Counted from the stretch's first letter, positions 1 to 12,431 are shown. The stretch: DNA of 64,000 nt from Paguma larvata (GCA_030068075.1 CM057826.1:99003804-99067803); one strand, 5' to 3'. Made by a program: numbers and translations. The notes: generated from the sequence alone by a model not told the origin.

Positions 1-837
1 AGTGGAAATGAAAATAACATTTTTAATAAAGTGACAGTATGACTTAATATACTAATAATACTCTCCCAAATCATATAGGGCATATGTATCCCCCAAATCA
101 CATAGGCATTATTGACATCGATGTTTTACTGGTGGTGATCAAAGAGATTAACTGATTTACTCTATGACATTGCTGGTGGGGGATTAAGGATTCAAGCTCA
201 AGTCTTCCCCTACTCTTCTTCACATAATTCCATGCCCTGCCCTGTGGTGTTTTCTCTTTACAGCTTATTCTTGGTGGAAAATTAACCTGTAATAATAAAA
301 CAAAGTGAAACAATTTAAGTATCCAGGAGGAAATGTACATTGACCAACTCTCGTGCCCCACCTCCTACCATTTACTCTAGTCATTATCATGGAAACCAGC
401 TATGCCATCTATCTCCCACTTGGGTCTCCAAGATTTTCTGACTTGGCAGTGCAGGACACCTGCGGAGACCCACTGGTCTGTTCTCACACATGCATAGATC
501 TCGAACTCAGAATTAACACCTCTGGCAATTCTTGACCAGTGGATGATGGTAGCTGGTCGGTAAATGCCCCCTTCCTGGATCCCTCCTTCTATATAACTCT
601 GCAATGTACTTTGCATTAATTTTTCTTCCTGTCTTGTTTCGCTCTTATTAGATGTCAACTTTCCTGGATTTGTCTCTGTAAATTGATGACCCACATGCAA
701 GTCTTTATCTCAGGCTCTTTTTTCGGGGGAAACCCAAGCTAAGTCAAAAGTTTTCTGTAAGCCAGTTTCTAGACCACTCACTGACTACAATGGGCATTTG
801 TTACTTTTGTCACTCAGCATTCATTATTTCTTTAAAT
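1..837. other. Unassigned old noncoding sequence, LTR-like tail
   Basis: No gene, exon or young repeat is recognisable. The stretch at about 640-745 (GATGACCCACATGCAAG followed by a run like GGGGGAAACCCAAGCTAAG) resembles the 3' end of an old LTR-type or other interspersed repeat, but I cannot name a family. The open frames here (up to 107 codons) lack domains and overlap on both strands, as expected by chance. Confidence 0.3.
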
Positions 838-1018
838 ATTTTTTAAATGTTTATTTATTTTTGAGAGAAAGAGAGAGAGAGAGAGAGACAAAGAATTTGA
901 AGTAGCTCCAGGATCTGAGCTATCACCACAGAGCCTGATCCAGGACTTCAAGTCACGAAGCACAAGATCATGACCTGAGCTGAAGCTGGATGCTCAACTG
1001 ACTGAGCCACTCAGGCGT
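838..1018 (-). mobile_element. CAN SINE (feline tRNA-Lys type)
   Basis: Reads in reverse: a T-rich tail with ATGTTTATTTATTTTTGAGAG, a GA microsatellite core, then AGATCATGACCTGAGCTGAAG and ACTGAGCCACTCAGGCG, which are the complements of the tRNA-derived B and A box regions. Strongly diverged in the middle. The flanks both carry GTCACTCA, a possible short target-site duplication. Confidence 0.92.
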
Positions 1019-3870
1019 CACTCACTCTTTCTTTTTAAGATAGCCACAGCTTGAATTCTTCTTTTTCTAACTCAGTCCATGTAGCTTTGGTGTACCAGAT
1101 TCCATCTTCTGATAACTCTATTTTTGGAGGTGAACATGTGACCCAATCAGATGTTCTCAGACTTTTACTGGGATCATGACTCTTACTTCTGTGCCCTGGG
1201 CTATGCCTGAGTGGCTGAGAGGTCTATGCTACCAATGCCATTGTGTGGGACTTGAGACTGGTGAAGGCAGGACTAATTGAAGGAAAAAAAAAAGCCTCGC
1301 CCTGATTTTAGTATTTGAGTCCTGAATCCATCTGTACACCACACCAGATCCACCCTTGAACTGTTAGTTTGTGTAAGCTCAGAATTGCCTAATGGACAAG
1401 CTGTTCACTTGCAATGAAAGCGTCTCACCCATTCTCCAAATCTTCAGGATATCTAGATTTGGACCTTTCCCTGGACTAGCAGATGTCAGGACACATCTCA
1501 GTTTCCATCATACAAGTACCCTCCCAACAACAGGATTAAGGAAATTACCATGGGGAGATAGATTTTTTCTCCATCCCCATCCAGCCACTCAGACTGAAAT
1601 GTTCTGGGTGAAATAACTTGTGGCACAGTTTCAATTTTCCCTCTTAGAGGAACAGCAGCTTCTCAATATCTCTGCTAATGAGATCATGGGGGCTGTAGCT
1701 AATATGGAGTAATTTCTGCCTTGATGAGAGGGGCGGGTTAGCTGTGTAGTGATGGCTTTGGTGTGACTCACTTCTTCCGGAAGCTCTGGTGTCCTCTTTC
1801 ACTTTCTAGAATTGCTGTTTTGGAGGAACGCTCTGGACTGGGCTGTATACTGAGACTACACTAGGACATGGCACGCACAGGCATCTCTTTTGCCATGCAT
1901 TGTGCCTCAGATATCACCTTCTTGCTCTTGTTTATGCTTATTTTGCTTATCCAAATTCATGGCCTTCTTCCCTATTCTGAATTAGTATCTTCTCCAACTT
2001 GTGTCTTCTGAGAAAAGAAAACTCAGACTTAGAGGAGTTGTAGCAGAAAGACCTTTTCATTCAGGGTTGGTAGCTCATTGCCCTCTCTCTCTGCTTCTGC
2101 TTCTAGATGCTGGTGCATTTATGACCTACCTAGGGCATGAATCAGTTAAAGGCTTCCTAGGCCCCAGGGTAAAAGCTTCATTCCAGTCTCAAGATGGCCC
2201 AAGCTATTGAACATCTCAGGGGGAGCTACTGAAGCTTGTTTTGTTTCTCAACTGCTCAAACTTTACACCAAAATATCTCTGTCTCCTTAAAGGATCAGTA
2301 AATCCATAAGTTCATCTCATCTGTTAACCATTCTCAAAACCTTTTCTCCACAGGCTGAAAACTTTTATTGTTTTCTTAGTTCTCAGAGGTGTAGAAAGCC
2401 CTCAGAGTCACTCTGGGACAAATATAAGGCCTAGGACAGACTTGCAGATGGATATCTTTAACTGAAAGGAGCTGGCAGTCTGCAGAAAGGTTTGTGTATC
2501 TTAGCAGGCTCCCTGAACAAGGCCTTCTTCCTGGGGCCCAGATCTGCTAGTATCCATCCAGTCCTGTCCTCACTATTGGTTCTGTCTTTTGGAGACAATG
2601 CTTTCCTTTGAGAAAGACCTCTTTATCTCTGGCATCGGAGTTTCTGTCATATTTGCCAAAGGGCCCTATGGCTCAGTACAGAGTGTGCTTATACTCTGTT
2701 GTCCTTTGAATTGCTGTTAATTTTTACTTCTACATAAAGCATCAGGTGACAGTTATGTTCTAGATATAAACACCCTCTTTTTGTCTGTTGGTATAACTTA
2801 AATAACCTACATTCCAACTGAAAGACTGGGGTCCTGCTAAGAAAGAAAATAACTGAGCCACAGGAGGAAGGACAGGCACTTCTGGTTATACTGGTAGCAT
2901 TAGACTGACTCGGGTCTTCAGCTGGTTTCTCTCAGGCCATCAGTGAGAATCCTGCCCTATTTAGGACTGCCTCTGCAGTCCCCAAATGGAACCTGTTAAG
3001 ATTTCTTACACATCCTACTTTACAGAAACAAATAGAATTGCACAATTATTACAAAAATGTTCCATACCAGCACCATCAGCCACCCCTTTGTCCCCTAAGA
3101 TTTATAAATTAAAGGTCTAGAAAGTACACACCTGACCTTACAGAGCAAAGCAAGCTATTGTGACATGGCCAGTTTTAGGGACTTCTTAGACACCCTGATG
3201 TATAATCGGAAAGTTTATCACCAAGTCCTTCAATGGGCTTCTCTTGATGGGTCATTTCGTAAAGACTTTATGTATTTTTTTATTTTTTCTTCAAATTTTT
3301 GTTTATTTCATAAAGACTTTAAAGCTGAGCATGGAATGTTAGTGAGCACCTTCTCTGTGCAAGTCACTATACCTAGGACTGCAAGACGGCACAAAGAAAG
3401 GTAAGCAAGGGTTCTTGCCTTCAACACATCTATATATAATCTTGACTGGGAAACCATGGCACAAAGCAGAGAAAATTAAAAAGGAAATAAATGTTTTGTG
3501 GAAAACCAAGACTATGGTCCCAGAGATGTTACAAGGCAGCTTGTCATTGTTAACTAGGTTTACTGAGTATAATTAACTTTTCTATGAAAAATGTATCCAT
3601 AGTTGTTTTACGTAACTTTTGCATTCATCACCACCCAAACACAGATGTAGATTTTATTTCTGATGATGAATACCTCATGATTTATTTTGCAGCTAAAACA
3701 GAAACAAAGATGCTGTTGTTATTTTATTTACCAAAACCAACAGTTGATGGAACTAAGATTGGATATTCTTATGGCCCAGGAAAAGTTCTGAGCCACTGAG
3801 AATACATTCTTACATGCCTTAAGAAGTCAAATAAGTAGCATGTGGTGACAAAATAAAAAAAAAGGAGGGG
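1019..3870. other. Unassigned noncoding sequence
   Basis: About 2.9 kb with no recognisable exon, RNA gene or young repeat. There is a short A10 run near 1285. Open frames of 60-79 codons are scattered on both strands without domains. Old, unrecognised interspersed repeats are likely, since the base composition and texture match the rest of the window. Confidence 0.3.
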
Positions 3871-3874
3871 ATTT

Positions 3875-4085
3875 CTGAGGTCAGAGGGGCTAGGTTCACA
3901 TCTGAGGCTTGTCTTAACTCTTCTGTGAACTCTGTGACCTTAGGCAGTTTACTTAATCTTTCTAATATTCTGGTTACACACTGATAAAATGAAGGCAAAT
4001 ACCTCTTGCACAGGGATTTTGAGGGGATAGGTGATTTAATACACATAACACACCTGGCACAATATACGAAACCAGTAGGCAACCC
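3875..4085 (+). mobile_element. MIR SINE
   Basis: Carries the MIR core in sense order: TCTGTGACCTTAGGCAG, TTTACTTAATCTTTC, a CACTGATAAAATGAAGG segment corresponding to the CATCTGTAAAATGGG region, then AGGGATTTTGAGGGGATAGG and CACCTGGCACAATA near the 3' end. Strongly diverged, as expected of an ancient mammalian SINE. Confidence 0.75.
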
Positions 4086-4365
4086 ACAATGATAATTTCA
4101 TACTCATGTAACTATGCAAGTCTGAATTGCCTCTTGTCAGATAATTTTGAATCTTCACATGGTATGACCAGAAATTACAACCTCTGTTGAGAGCCCAGGG
4201 TAACTTATGCTGGGCTCTATCTTAACTGGAGGTTTTACAGTTTTAAGTGCTAGATGTATTACCATAATAATTCAAGAAAACTTTATTGGTTTCAATACAT
4301 TTTTAAAAATCCATAATTTGTTTTTACTAATTGGCAGGTTGGTAATTCACAATTGATAAAAACAT
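4086..4365. other. Unassigned noncoding sequence
   Basis: AT-rich, no recognisable gene or repeat. It leads directly into the composite simple repeat that follows. Confidence 0.3.
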
Positions 4366-4397
4366 TCTCTCTCTCTCCCTCTCTCTCTCTCTATATA

Positions 4398-4459
<62 letters not shown>
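4366..4459. repeat. Composite (CT)n-(TA)n-(T)n simple repeat
   Basis: Three simple tracts follow one another: a CT tract, a TA tract with one TG interruption, and an uninterrupted run of about 32 T. The poly-T length is probably unstable and may be imprecise in any assembly. It could be the decayed tail of a retroposon, but no body is recognisable next to it. Confidence 0.95.
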
Positions 4460-4465
<6 letters not shown>

Positions 4466-4704
4466 GAGACCTATATGACACCTATGAGATCTTCTAAGAT
4501 GAAAACTACTAATACAGTCAATATTGTTGGTAACATTGTTTGGATAAGAACTATGGTTTGGTCAAAGAAAAACTTGTCTGTGTCATCACAGAGAAATAAC
4601 ACAAAAACATTTACAGAAAGCAGTGGCTTAAATTCCCGGTTGCCAGGGTCAATGACATTCATATTACAACAGAGGTCACTTTATACCAGGAAGTTGTTAG
4701 AGTA

Positions 4705-5097
4705 GTCCTATGGGCTGAATTGTGTCCCCCCGGGCCAAATTCATGTCAAAGTTCTTATGTCCAGTACCTCAGATTATGGCTATATTTAGGGACAGGGTCT
4801 TTTAATGAGGTAATTGAGATAAATTGAGGTCATCTGGGTGGTCCTTGGTCCTACATGACTGGTGTCCTCTTGAGCAGAGGAAGTGAGGGCACGCACACGT
4901 ATAGAGAGAATGTGAAGACACAGGGAGAAGACAGCCATCTGCTAGCCAAGGAGAGAGGCCTTAGGAGAAACCAACCTTGTGGACACCTTGCTATCAGATT
5001 TAGAGCCTCCAGAGTTGTGAGAAAATAAACTTCTGCTTTTTAAGTCACCCACTCTTCAGTTTTTTGTTATGGCAGCTCTAAACGAACAAACACAGAT
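4705..5097 (+). mobile_element. MaLR-type solo LTR (MLT1/MST-like)
   Basis: Shows the typical order of a mammalian MaLR LTR: GGCTGAATTGTGTCCCCCC near the start, GGTCATCTGGGTGGTCC, GACTGGTGTCCTC, GTGAAGACACAGGGAGAAGA, GCCTCCAGAGTTGTGAGAAA followed by an AATAAA-type signal, and TTTTTTGTTATGGCAGC at the end. No internal retroviral-like region is attached, so this is a solo LTR. It is noncoding. Confidence 0.8.
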
Positions 5098-5430
5098 ACC
5101 AAGGTAGTCCTAAAGATTTGGGAGCTCATAACTTGAGGCTAGGATCATTTTATCCTACATCTGCCATTGCTTTTCTGAAAGGGAAACAAAGAGGAGCTGG
5201 GGAATATGGGATTCCCTGTACCAGTTACTTACGCTGCTGAGCCACACCCCAATGTTATATGAAATGTGGAAGGCTGAGAAAAGAATAAGAACGGTTTGAA
5301 CTGATGTCATTTAAAATGTGTGAAAAATAGCTGGACTAGGTTGGCAAATAAGAATTTTCCATTAAAGTAAAGATTGAAACCCTTACCATTCAAAATGTGG
5401 CTTGTAGACAACAGTATAGAAATGTGATTA
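5098..5430. other. Unassigned noncoding sequence
   Basis: No gene or repeat recognised between the LTR and the MIR copy. Confidence 0.3.
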
Positions 5431-5434
5431 AATT

Positions 5435-5600
5435 CTTAAACTGAGTAGCTAGGAAGATCTGAATTTGAACTTAATCCCTCTACACTTCTTTTTTCTTCTG
5501 TGTAAAAAAAGGTATATTATTTGGTTGCTGTAAGGATTAAGTGAGTTAATAGTGAGTTATTGTGTACATGCACAATAAATATAAGCTGTTAGTATTATTT
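5435..5600 (+). mobile_element. MIR SINE fragment
   Basis: Matches the 3' two thirds of MIR in sense: a TCTGAATTTGAAC segment, a CTTCTGTGTAAAAAAAGG equivalent of the CATCTGTAAAATGG region, TTGCTGTAAGGATTAAGTG and AGTTAATA, ending near CAATAAATATAAGCTGTTAG. Diverged. Confidence 0.7.
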
Positions 5601-5753
5601 ATGTCGTATGAAAAGACGAAGTCGATTAAACAGTAACCTACTATGAGGAAGAAATATCTGTGTTGTGGGCAAACTCTGTGGAGGAACTCATCCTCTCCCA
5701 CACTGGTTTGCACAAAGTGTACCAATGCCATGGATATGATGTGATGTTCTCTA

Positions 5754-5945
5754 CTTTTTTTTAACGTTTACTTTTGAGAGAGAGAGACAGAGTATGAGCA
5801 GGAGTGGGGCATAGAGAGGGAGATGCAGGATCTAGTCTCTGAGCTGTCAACCCAAAGCCCGATGCAGGGCTCGAACCCATGGACTGTGAGATCATGACCT
5901 GAGCTGAGGGCAGATATCCAACTGACTGAGCTCCCCAGGTGCCCC
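5754..5945 (-). mobile_element. CAN SINE (feline tRNA-Lys type)
   Basis: Reverse orientation: T-rich tail, TTTTGAGAGAGAGAGACAG, GAGCTGTCAACCCAAAGCCC, GGGCTCGAACCCATG (B box complement), GAGATCATGACCTGAGCTG, ending CCCCAGGTGCCCC. Nearly full length. Confidence 0.95.
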
Positions 5946-6964
5946 ATGACATTATTTTCTAATTTCTGTAATGGCTAATGTGGCTATCCCGGGTGGTTCT
6001 ATAGTCTCACCTATAATAGTGATGAATGAGCTTACTATGAAATACCCTCATTGCCTGAAAAACTGTTCACTGAGGTGATAGAGTGGGCTGTGGTTAATCA
6101 TGGTGTTCTTTTTTGATTCTTTTGAATTGTGGGTGTTTTTCTCTTCTGGCTACCTGAATGTGTATGTTATAGGAAGTAGGATATGGTTAGTAACTTATTT
6201 TTAACTCTCATATAACTCTTAGCATTGTCTCTGTTACAATTCCAGACACCATTACTTCCTTGGTAACCACTGTTTGCTAGCTCCTTTTAAACACTTTGTG
6301 GTAAACCAGTTGGTGATTGAGGCTGAAGAAAATAAAACATGCAAAGCGAAGACCAAGAAATATATTTCTTCATAGATCTTAGAGAGGAGTAGTGACTCAG
6401 ACCTGGTGAGCGCATCAATACTCAGGACCTCTTAAAATAGGAATGTTCTTCCCCCTGCAGCTGTAGGGATTAGTGCTGTGGGCCTAGGGGTTCCTGAAAT
6501 GAGTGCCTCCTGGACTTCTCCAGGGCATAGCGTGGGCACTGTACCTTCCTGGAGGAGGGTGCGGCCCCTCAGTCCCTATGGACACCCTTCCTGCCACCTG
6601 CCATAGTTGAGCTCTCCAGAAAGGAGAGTAGGAAAGATTGCGGGGGAGGTGGAGAAAAGAGAGCAGGGTTCCTAGGCAACAAAGTGCCTGGGAGAAGTGT
6701 ATGGCAGCTCTGTGTAACCCCAGGGGAGGTGACTTTAGTAGAGGAAGATTTCCTCTCTATAGCTCCAGGTATGGTTCACGGTCATCCTTCCCAAGACATC
6801 AAAGCCTTTCGGAGGCAGATCCTGCCTGGAATGGTATATTCTTTCTGCCGAATATTGTTTAAAAGTAAGAACCTCAAATCATAAGTAATTTTCCTTCTTG
6901 CTTTCGCTTTCCAGAGAGGAAGGCTTTATAGAGCTCCTTTGGTAGAAATGTTCATGGAAATGTT
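5946..6964. other. Unassigned noncoding sequence
   Basis: About 1 kb, no recognisable gene or repeat. Two open frames of 66-74 codons near 6640-6880 overlap each other in different frames and lack domains. Confidence 0.3.
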
Positions 6965-6974
6965 GGGGCTATTT

Positions 6975-7163
6975 CTTTTTTTTTTTTTTAGTATGTATTT
7001 TTTGGGAGAGTGCAAGCAGGGGAGGGGCAGAGAGAGGGGGTTGGACAATCTGAAATGGGCTCTGTGCTGACAGACTGACAGCAGTGAGCCCAATGTGGGG
7101 CTCGAACTCACGAACTGCTAGATCATGACCTGAGACAAAGTTGGATGCTCAACCGACTAGGGG
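6975..7163 (-). mobile_element. CAN SINE with target-site duplication
   Basis: Reverse orientation with a poly-T start, a shortened GA core, GGGGCTCGAACTCACGAACTG and GATCATGACCTGAGACAAAG, and a head eroded at CAACCGACTAGGGGG. A 12-bp duplication with one mismatch flanks it: GGGGCTATTTCT at 6965-6976 and GGGGCTATTACT at 7161-7172. Confidence 0.93.
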
Positions 7164-7172
7164 GCTATTACT

Positions 7173-8024
7173 AAACCACAATGAAGGCATTTTTTTTTCT
7201 GGGAGTGCTGACGAGTGGCCTGTTTGAGTTTGAAGGAAAATAATCTGAAACATGCTCTTGATGGGGAGAAGAAACCTGGAAAGCAGTAATGCCAAAGGGG
7301 AGTGGGGATGACAGTGTACAGCCACCAAGTAGCCAGAATGCAATGAGAGATGGCAGCACAAAAGGCCAGGACTATTCTGGGACACATACCCTGAGTCACA
7401 GAGTAACAGAGACCAGAGGTGACAGCTGGTCTCTCGGCTCCTCAGTGAGCAAGCATCTGGAATATCACTCTCATTTTGTGAAACTCAGTTTAGGAGCATT
7501 GAACCTTAGGGAATTTGGAAAAGGGCAAGGAGATGGAGTAGTTGGAGTTGAGGAGGGATTAGGTGATCTGATCAGAGGAAAGATTAAAGAAGCTAAATGT
7601 GGGCAACTAATGGGGGATGGCAATAGTCTGCTAATTCCTGATACCCTAGAAGGAAAGAATTATTTGTAAAGGGAGATGGTATCATTAGAAGATGAGAAAT
7701 GAGCATTGAAAGGCTGAATAGCACACAAAAAATGCTCTGGCCAACTGTATTAGCTTCCACAACAAGATCACCATTTCCCAAGGAAATCCAGTGTGTGTGT
7801 GTGTGTGTGTGTGTGTACAATTACTTGAGATCTTTGACAGTAGATTTTCAGTACAATGATACTGTAAGCTTCTCTGTACCAAAGACCACTGTAGCACAAA
7901 GTGACCTAGTGGTCACCTGACCTCCAAACTTGGCAACAAGTGTCCTCATGCAGCTTCTAAAACCCAGTCACTGAGCAAATTAACCTCAAAATGTTCCTAT
8001 GAAATGCGGGTTTCTCGCAAGAGA
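7173..8024. other. Unassigned noncoding sequence with a GT microsatellite
   Basis: No gene recognised. A 126-codon open frame at 7289-7669 has no domain and no start context or splice structure to support it. Contains the GT repeat listed separately. Confidence 0.3.
7791..7816. repeat. (GT)13 microsatellite
   Basis: Thirteen uninterrupted GT units between ATCCA and ACAATTAC. Perfect and long enough to be polymorphic. Confidence 0.98.
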
Positions 8025-8219
8025 TTTTTTTTAATGTTTATTTTTGAGAGAGGGAGAGAGAGAGCATGAGCAGAGGAGGGGCAGAGAGAGAGAAAGAGGA
8101 CCTGAAGCGGGCCCTGTGCTGACAGCAGAGAGCCCCATGCCAGGTCGAACCCACAAGCCATGAGATCATGACCTGAGCTGAAATTGTGTGATTAACTGAC
8201 TGAGCCACCTAGGCACCCC
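8025..8219 (-). mobile_element. CAN SINE (feline tRNA-Lys type)
   Basis: Reverse orientation: TTTAATGTTTATTTTTGAGAG, GA core, CCTGTGCTGACAGCAGAGAG, GAGATCATGACCTGAGCTG, ending CACCTAGGCACCCC. The flanks CTCGCAAGAGATTTT (left) and CTCACAATAGATTTT (right) form a 15-bp target-site duplication with two mismatches. Confidence 0.95.
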
Positions 8220-8235
8220 TCACAATAGATTTTGA

Positions 8236-9556
8236 TTAGATTCTTAGAGTCCATTCTATGATGGGAAAAGGAATTCTACCAAGACTGAGATGTAGGGGGC
8301 TTACATCTTACCTGGAGGAAGCATGGTCCTTCTACTGCGGATGCAGGGAGGCCCAGGGTGAAGTGGAGGGCAAAGGTCATACTCCGATAAGGAATCCATC
8401 AGTAACTTTGATATGTGAATATCAGAGGATGCTGTGACATATACAGTTCCTATTACAGGATTAGGGATCTGATTGTGTCTAGAAAATTTATGCAAGAAAG
8501 TACACAGTATAAGCAGGGATTTTAATTCAGATGAAAACAAGGCTAACTTTTCTTAATTACAGTTTCAGAAATAAAAGTTTGCTGCTAGGTTTGGAGGACA
8601 GCTGGGAAAAGTCTTTGGACTCGGATCCATGCAAGCCTTCTCAGACATGAGGGGCCTATGAGGGGCCAGATATTTTTGCTGTCTATTTTTATTTATAAAT
8701 ACATCCTACCTCCCAGGTGCTGGAAAGCTAATCCAGGCTGACAGATTTCCTTACTTGACTGCCTTGGCTTTCAATGGCCGGTGTCACTGCTATTAATAGT
8801 AAACTCTATATTCTTAAAGAGCTTTTCTTTCTGCTCTGCCAGGCCTGGGGCAGACCTTGGTTGGAAAGATCAAGCTGGGGTTAGGCTGGAGGAAGACAGA
8901 AGCAATTAAGCAGAGGGGACAGAGAGGCACCAAAGAAGAAAGGCCAGGAATTTCTTGAGCGAAATTAACCTTAAGCTGACTTTGAAACTTTCTTTGATAC
9001 ATTCTTCTAGCAATTGGTTTTAAGGTCTACATAATACAAGATTAAGGAGTTCAAGAGGACCCATGGGTAGATGGGAAGTGATTCCAATGACCAGATTAGT
9101 TGGCTTCTTTGAGAAAGGGATTCAAGGGATGATCTTGTTGAGTGAGCTTCTTTTCTGGCTCCCCTTTCCTTAAGCAAATATAAAAATAGTCCTTTTAAAA
9201 CAGAGCAATATGTATCTTTTAGCTAGTCTCTTCCTTTGGTTTTCAAAACTCATTGCATATTTTGAGAGAAATTCCAGTCAATTTTGGTGCTTTTGTGTCT
9301 TGCTTATTTATCCTACAGTGGTCCAAGGTCTCAAGCAAAGACAGTATTGTGCCCCCAAACACTTTAGAAATAAAATCTTTATTAATGGAATTCTAGGGAA
9401 ATAGAATTTTTGCTTAACTCTTAGTTAAACATAAAACCCCTTTTGCTTTAGTCCTTGATGTTGAAATCCTTTTTAAGACGTTTACATTTGCTTTTATGTC
9501 TGTACACAGTACATGGAAATGATCTAATCTTGCTCTGATGATTCAGCATCTTGTAG
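8236..9556. other. Unassigned noncoding sequence
   Basis: About 1.3 kb with no gene, RNA or young repeat seen. Small open frames on both strands only. Confidence 0.3.
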
Positions 9557-9579
9557 CCCCTCCATTCTAAAATGTGTTT

Positions 9580-9792
9580 TTAATTTTTTTTTAATGTTTA
9601 CTTATTTTTGAAAGAGACAGAGCACAAGTGGGGGAGGGGCAGAGAGAGAGAGAGACATACAGAATCTGAAGCAGGCTTTAGGCTCTGAGTTGTCAGCACA
9701 GAGCCTAACGCAGGGCTCAAACCCATAATCCATGAGATCATGACCTGAGCTGAAGTCAGATGCTTAACCAATTTAGCCACTGAGGCACCCCT
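9580..9792 (-). mobile_element. CAN SINE with 23-bp target-site duplication
   Basis: Reverse orientation, nearly full length: TTTAATGTTTACTTATTTTT tail, GA core, GTCAGCACAGAGCCTAACGC, GAGATCATGACCTGAGCTG, GCCACTGAGGCACCCC. The flanks duplicate CCCCTCCATTCTAAAATGTG (9557-9579) as CCCCTCCATTCTAAATATG (9793-9814) with small differences. Confidence 0.96.
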
Positions 9793-9814
9793 CCCCTCCA
9801 TTCTAAATATGTTT

Positions 9815-11920
9815 TATTGTAGGGATAGAGGGTACGGAATGTTAGAATGAGTCTAAGCCTTGGCTAAAAGTCTCCTTTATCTAATTGTGTTTGAATCCTG
9901 GGACAGACTGGCATACCTGGTTCAGTTCTAAATATGTGCAGACTCCAGCCCCAAACACTGCCACTCCTTTAGCAGGTCCAGAATGAATCCTTTGCTTCCA
10001 TGTGATCTCCTCCAAGGAGACTCATGAAGCCCTGATAATGAAGACTCGAGGAAGAGCTGTGTCTCCCAGTAACACAAAATAATCACAGAACTATTCTCCT
10101 GGATCGTGGCTAGGAGCCACCTCACGTTCAGGCCTGAGGCTACATGCTCTTGAGTTTCTGTGTTGACATGCAAGAGACCTGGATGGGCCCTGGAGGCACA
10201 TGGAGACTCCTAGCTCCTTCAGAGCACAAGCAGCTGAGGAAGTGTAAATGTATTCATGTATGTGGGGTGGAGGAGTCACGCTGCCCGCTATCTTTGTGTT
10301 CCCTTTGAGTTCAAGGAAAAGTGCCAGGTTGGAAGACATAACTATCTCACCCAAAGACAGTTTTTAAAAATCTCCTCTCTCCCACCATTTCCATATTAGT
10401 TGCCAGAAATGGGCAAGGTGGGTCCCATGGGAAGGACAAGAAAATGGTAGCAGGTCTAGGTTCCTGTTTGCTTTGGCTTCTTTTGCTTGTTGTGACAACG
10501 AGGAAAGAGCAAACTGATCAAAACTACTGCGCAACCTCTTTCAGCTCCAGGATTTACCACATTTATGAAGGGAAATGGCCAAAGGAATGCGAGCTGGGTC
10601 AAGGACAAGAGGATTTAGCCAAGGGAGCCCCGTGGTTTCTTGCTTGTCATGAATGATGTATAGAATGAGGTAATGCAACCAAAATTAAGTGAGAGCCGCA
10701 GAGTCACTTTCCACACAGCTGGGAGTGAAGTTTTTGATGACGGTATGATTTTTTTTTAAATGTCCCGGAGCATCAGAAGACCTGATTTCTGAAATCACAT
10801 TACCTCGCAACTTGATGTCACAGGTATATCTGGCTTCAGGGAAGCAAGGCTGTCTCCAAGGGGGAAAGCCCCCGACATTTTGACATTTGAAAGTTTGGAA
10901 AAGCCCTTCCTCCACTGTTCTTCCCTCCCCATTTGTGGTGGTAGTCTTCTGGCCTAGAGAATCAGCCTGATTGCTCTTAGAAATTTAGGGGAAGGGAAGG
11001 GAAGATTAGAGAGGATAAGAAATGAAAGTCTGCAATGGGGCAGCATGTCTGGAGGGAATTAGTTGGCTAAGGCAGAGTTTACAGAAAGAGCAGCCTCCGT
11101 GATGTGCTTAGGAACATGCTTTTTTCCTGCTTTGAGTTTTCCTTTACTTGAGGCTGTATTTCTGATGTTTACCAGGGGCTGTACTTTTCTGACTCATGGA
11201 CTTTCCTTCTGAGAAAAGGAGTCAGGGGCATATGGGTTAGCCCAGTGTTCTGGCTGTATGGCCTTGGCCCTTATCTGCAAATTGAGAAGGAACTTCTGCT
11301 GTGGAAAGTGATTTTGAGGGTTTTTGTAATGCCCATGGCCAACAAATATAAATTCTCTCCTTCCCTCTGTTTTTCCTGTTTTTTCTTTTCCTGTTGACTT
11401 TCTTCATTAAACATGCTAGGAGGTGTTTACCTTGAGGCTGATAAAGCTTTTGCTTCTAAAGTGGGCTGCAGGCCTGCTCTTGGTGGAATTGGTCAATTAG
11501 TTCTTCTGTGAGGAAGAACTCCCTTGGCTAAATTCTGAGGATTGAGAGAGAAAGAGGGAGAGGTAGAGAGAGATAAACGCCTCTGAGGGAATCGTTTTGG
11601 GTGCATGTGAGGACTGAGAAAGGGGTACGAAAGAGGACATTTTATCCAACCTGGGTAAAAATGGAATAAGGTTCTTATAATGTACTTGTTTTCTACAGTA
11701 GCTTGAGCATTAGCAAGATGCTGCTTGAAAGAGAGGAAAAAAATTCTTCTATGGACCTGGACCTGTTTGACATTTGATTTTATTTTGCCTACATTACTTG
11801 GGAAACCCCAAGCTCAGAATTTTTTATGGAAAGAGCTCTTTTCTGAGGTTCCTGGCAGAAGCAAACATAAAATTGATATGGCAGGATGACCCCTTAATGT
11901 GGATCTCTCAGGATTCCCAC
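9815..11920. other. Unassigned noncoding sequence
   Basis: About 2.1 kb without SINEs or a recognisable gene. Purine-rich pockets (10985-11025, 11535-11575) are simple-sequence-like. Several open frames of 70-87 codons occur on both strands and share no features of coding exons. Confidence 0.3.
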
Positions 11921-12076
11921 AGGTGAATACCTGCTGAACATGAGGAAAACAATCTATCATGAATGTGCATCAGCATGCATTAAAAAAGAGCGCATTAGAA
12001 TTATACAGTTTCCAACCGTTTAAAATAGTAGAGTCATGTGTGGAAACGAAGACAATGATGTTTTAAATGATTAAAG

Positions 12077-12289
12077 GGGTGCCTGAAGGCTCAGTCGGAT
12101 AAGCGTCCAATTTCGGCTCAGGTCACGATCTCATGGTTTGTGAATTCGAGTCCCGTGTGTCAGGCTCTGTGCTGACAGCTTGGAGCCTGGAGCCTGTTTT
12201 GGATTCTGTGTCTTCCTCTCTCTCTGCCGCTTCCCGGCTTGTGCTCTATCTCTCTTTCTCTCTCAAAAAATAAATAAACGTTAAAAAAA
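12077..12289 (+). mobile_element. CAN SINE with exact 14-bp target-site duplication
   Basis: Sense orientation: GGGTGCCTGAAGGCTCAGTC, TTCGGCTCAGGTCACGATCT, CTGTGCTGACAGCTTGGAGC, CT-rich run, ending TCAAAAAATAAATAAACG and an A tail. TTAAATGATTAAAG flanks it on both sides (12063-12076 and 12290-12303). Confidence 0.97.
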
Positions 12290-12431
12290 TTAAATGATTA
12301 AAGACATACAATAGGGAACTTAAAATATGAAAGAAGAACAAGTAGTTATAAAAAGTTATTGTAAAAAAAAAGGAAAGAGAGACTTTGAAAGAACATACTG
12401 AAACTTCTAAAAAGGAATATTATTATTATTT

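Noticed and set aside
4705..5097. Possible retroviral provirus
   Set aside because: Only a MaLR-type LTR is present; no gag, pol or env-like coding sequence lies on either side.
7289..7669. 126-codon open frame
   Set aside because: No domain and no supporting gene structure; next to a GT microsatellite and SINEs.
838..9792. Strand bias: the first five SINEs are all minus
   Set aside because: Overall ten are minus and six plus, which is compatible with chance.
12077..12150. tRNA-like A and B boxes
   Set aside because: These belong to the tRNA-Lys-derived head of CAN SINEs, found at all 16 copies; not functional tRNA genes.
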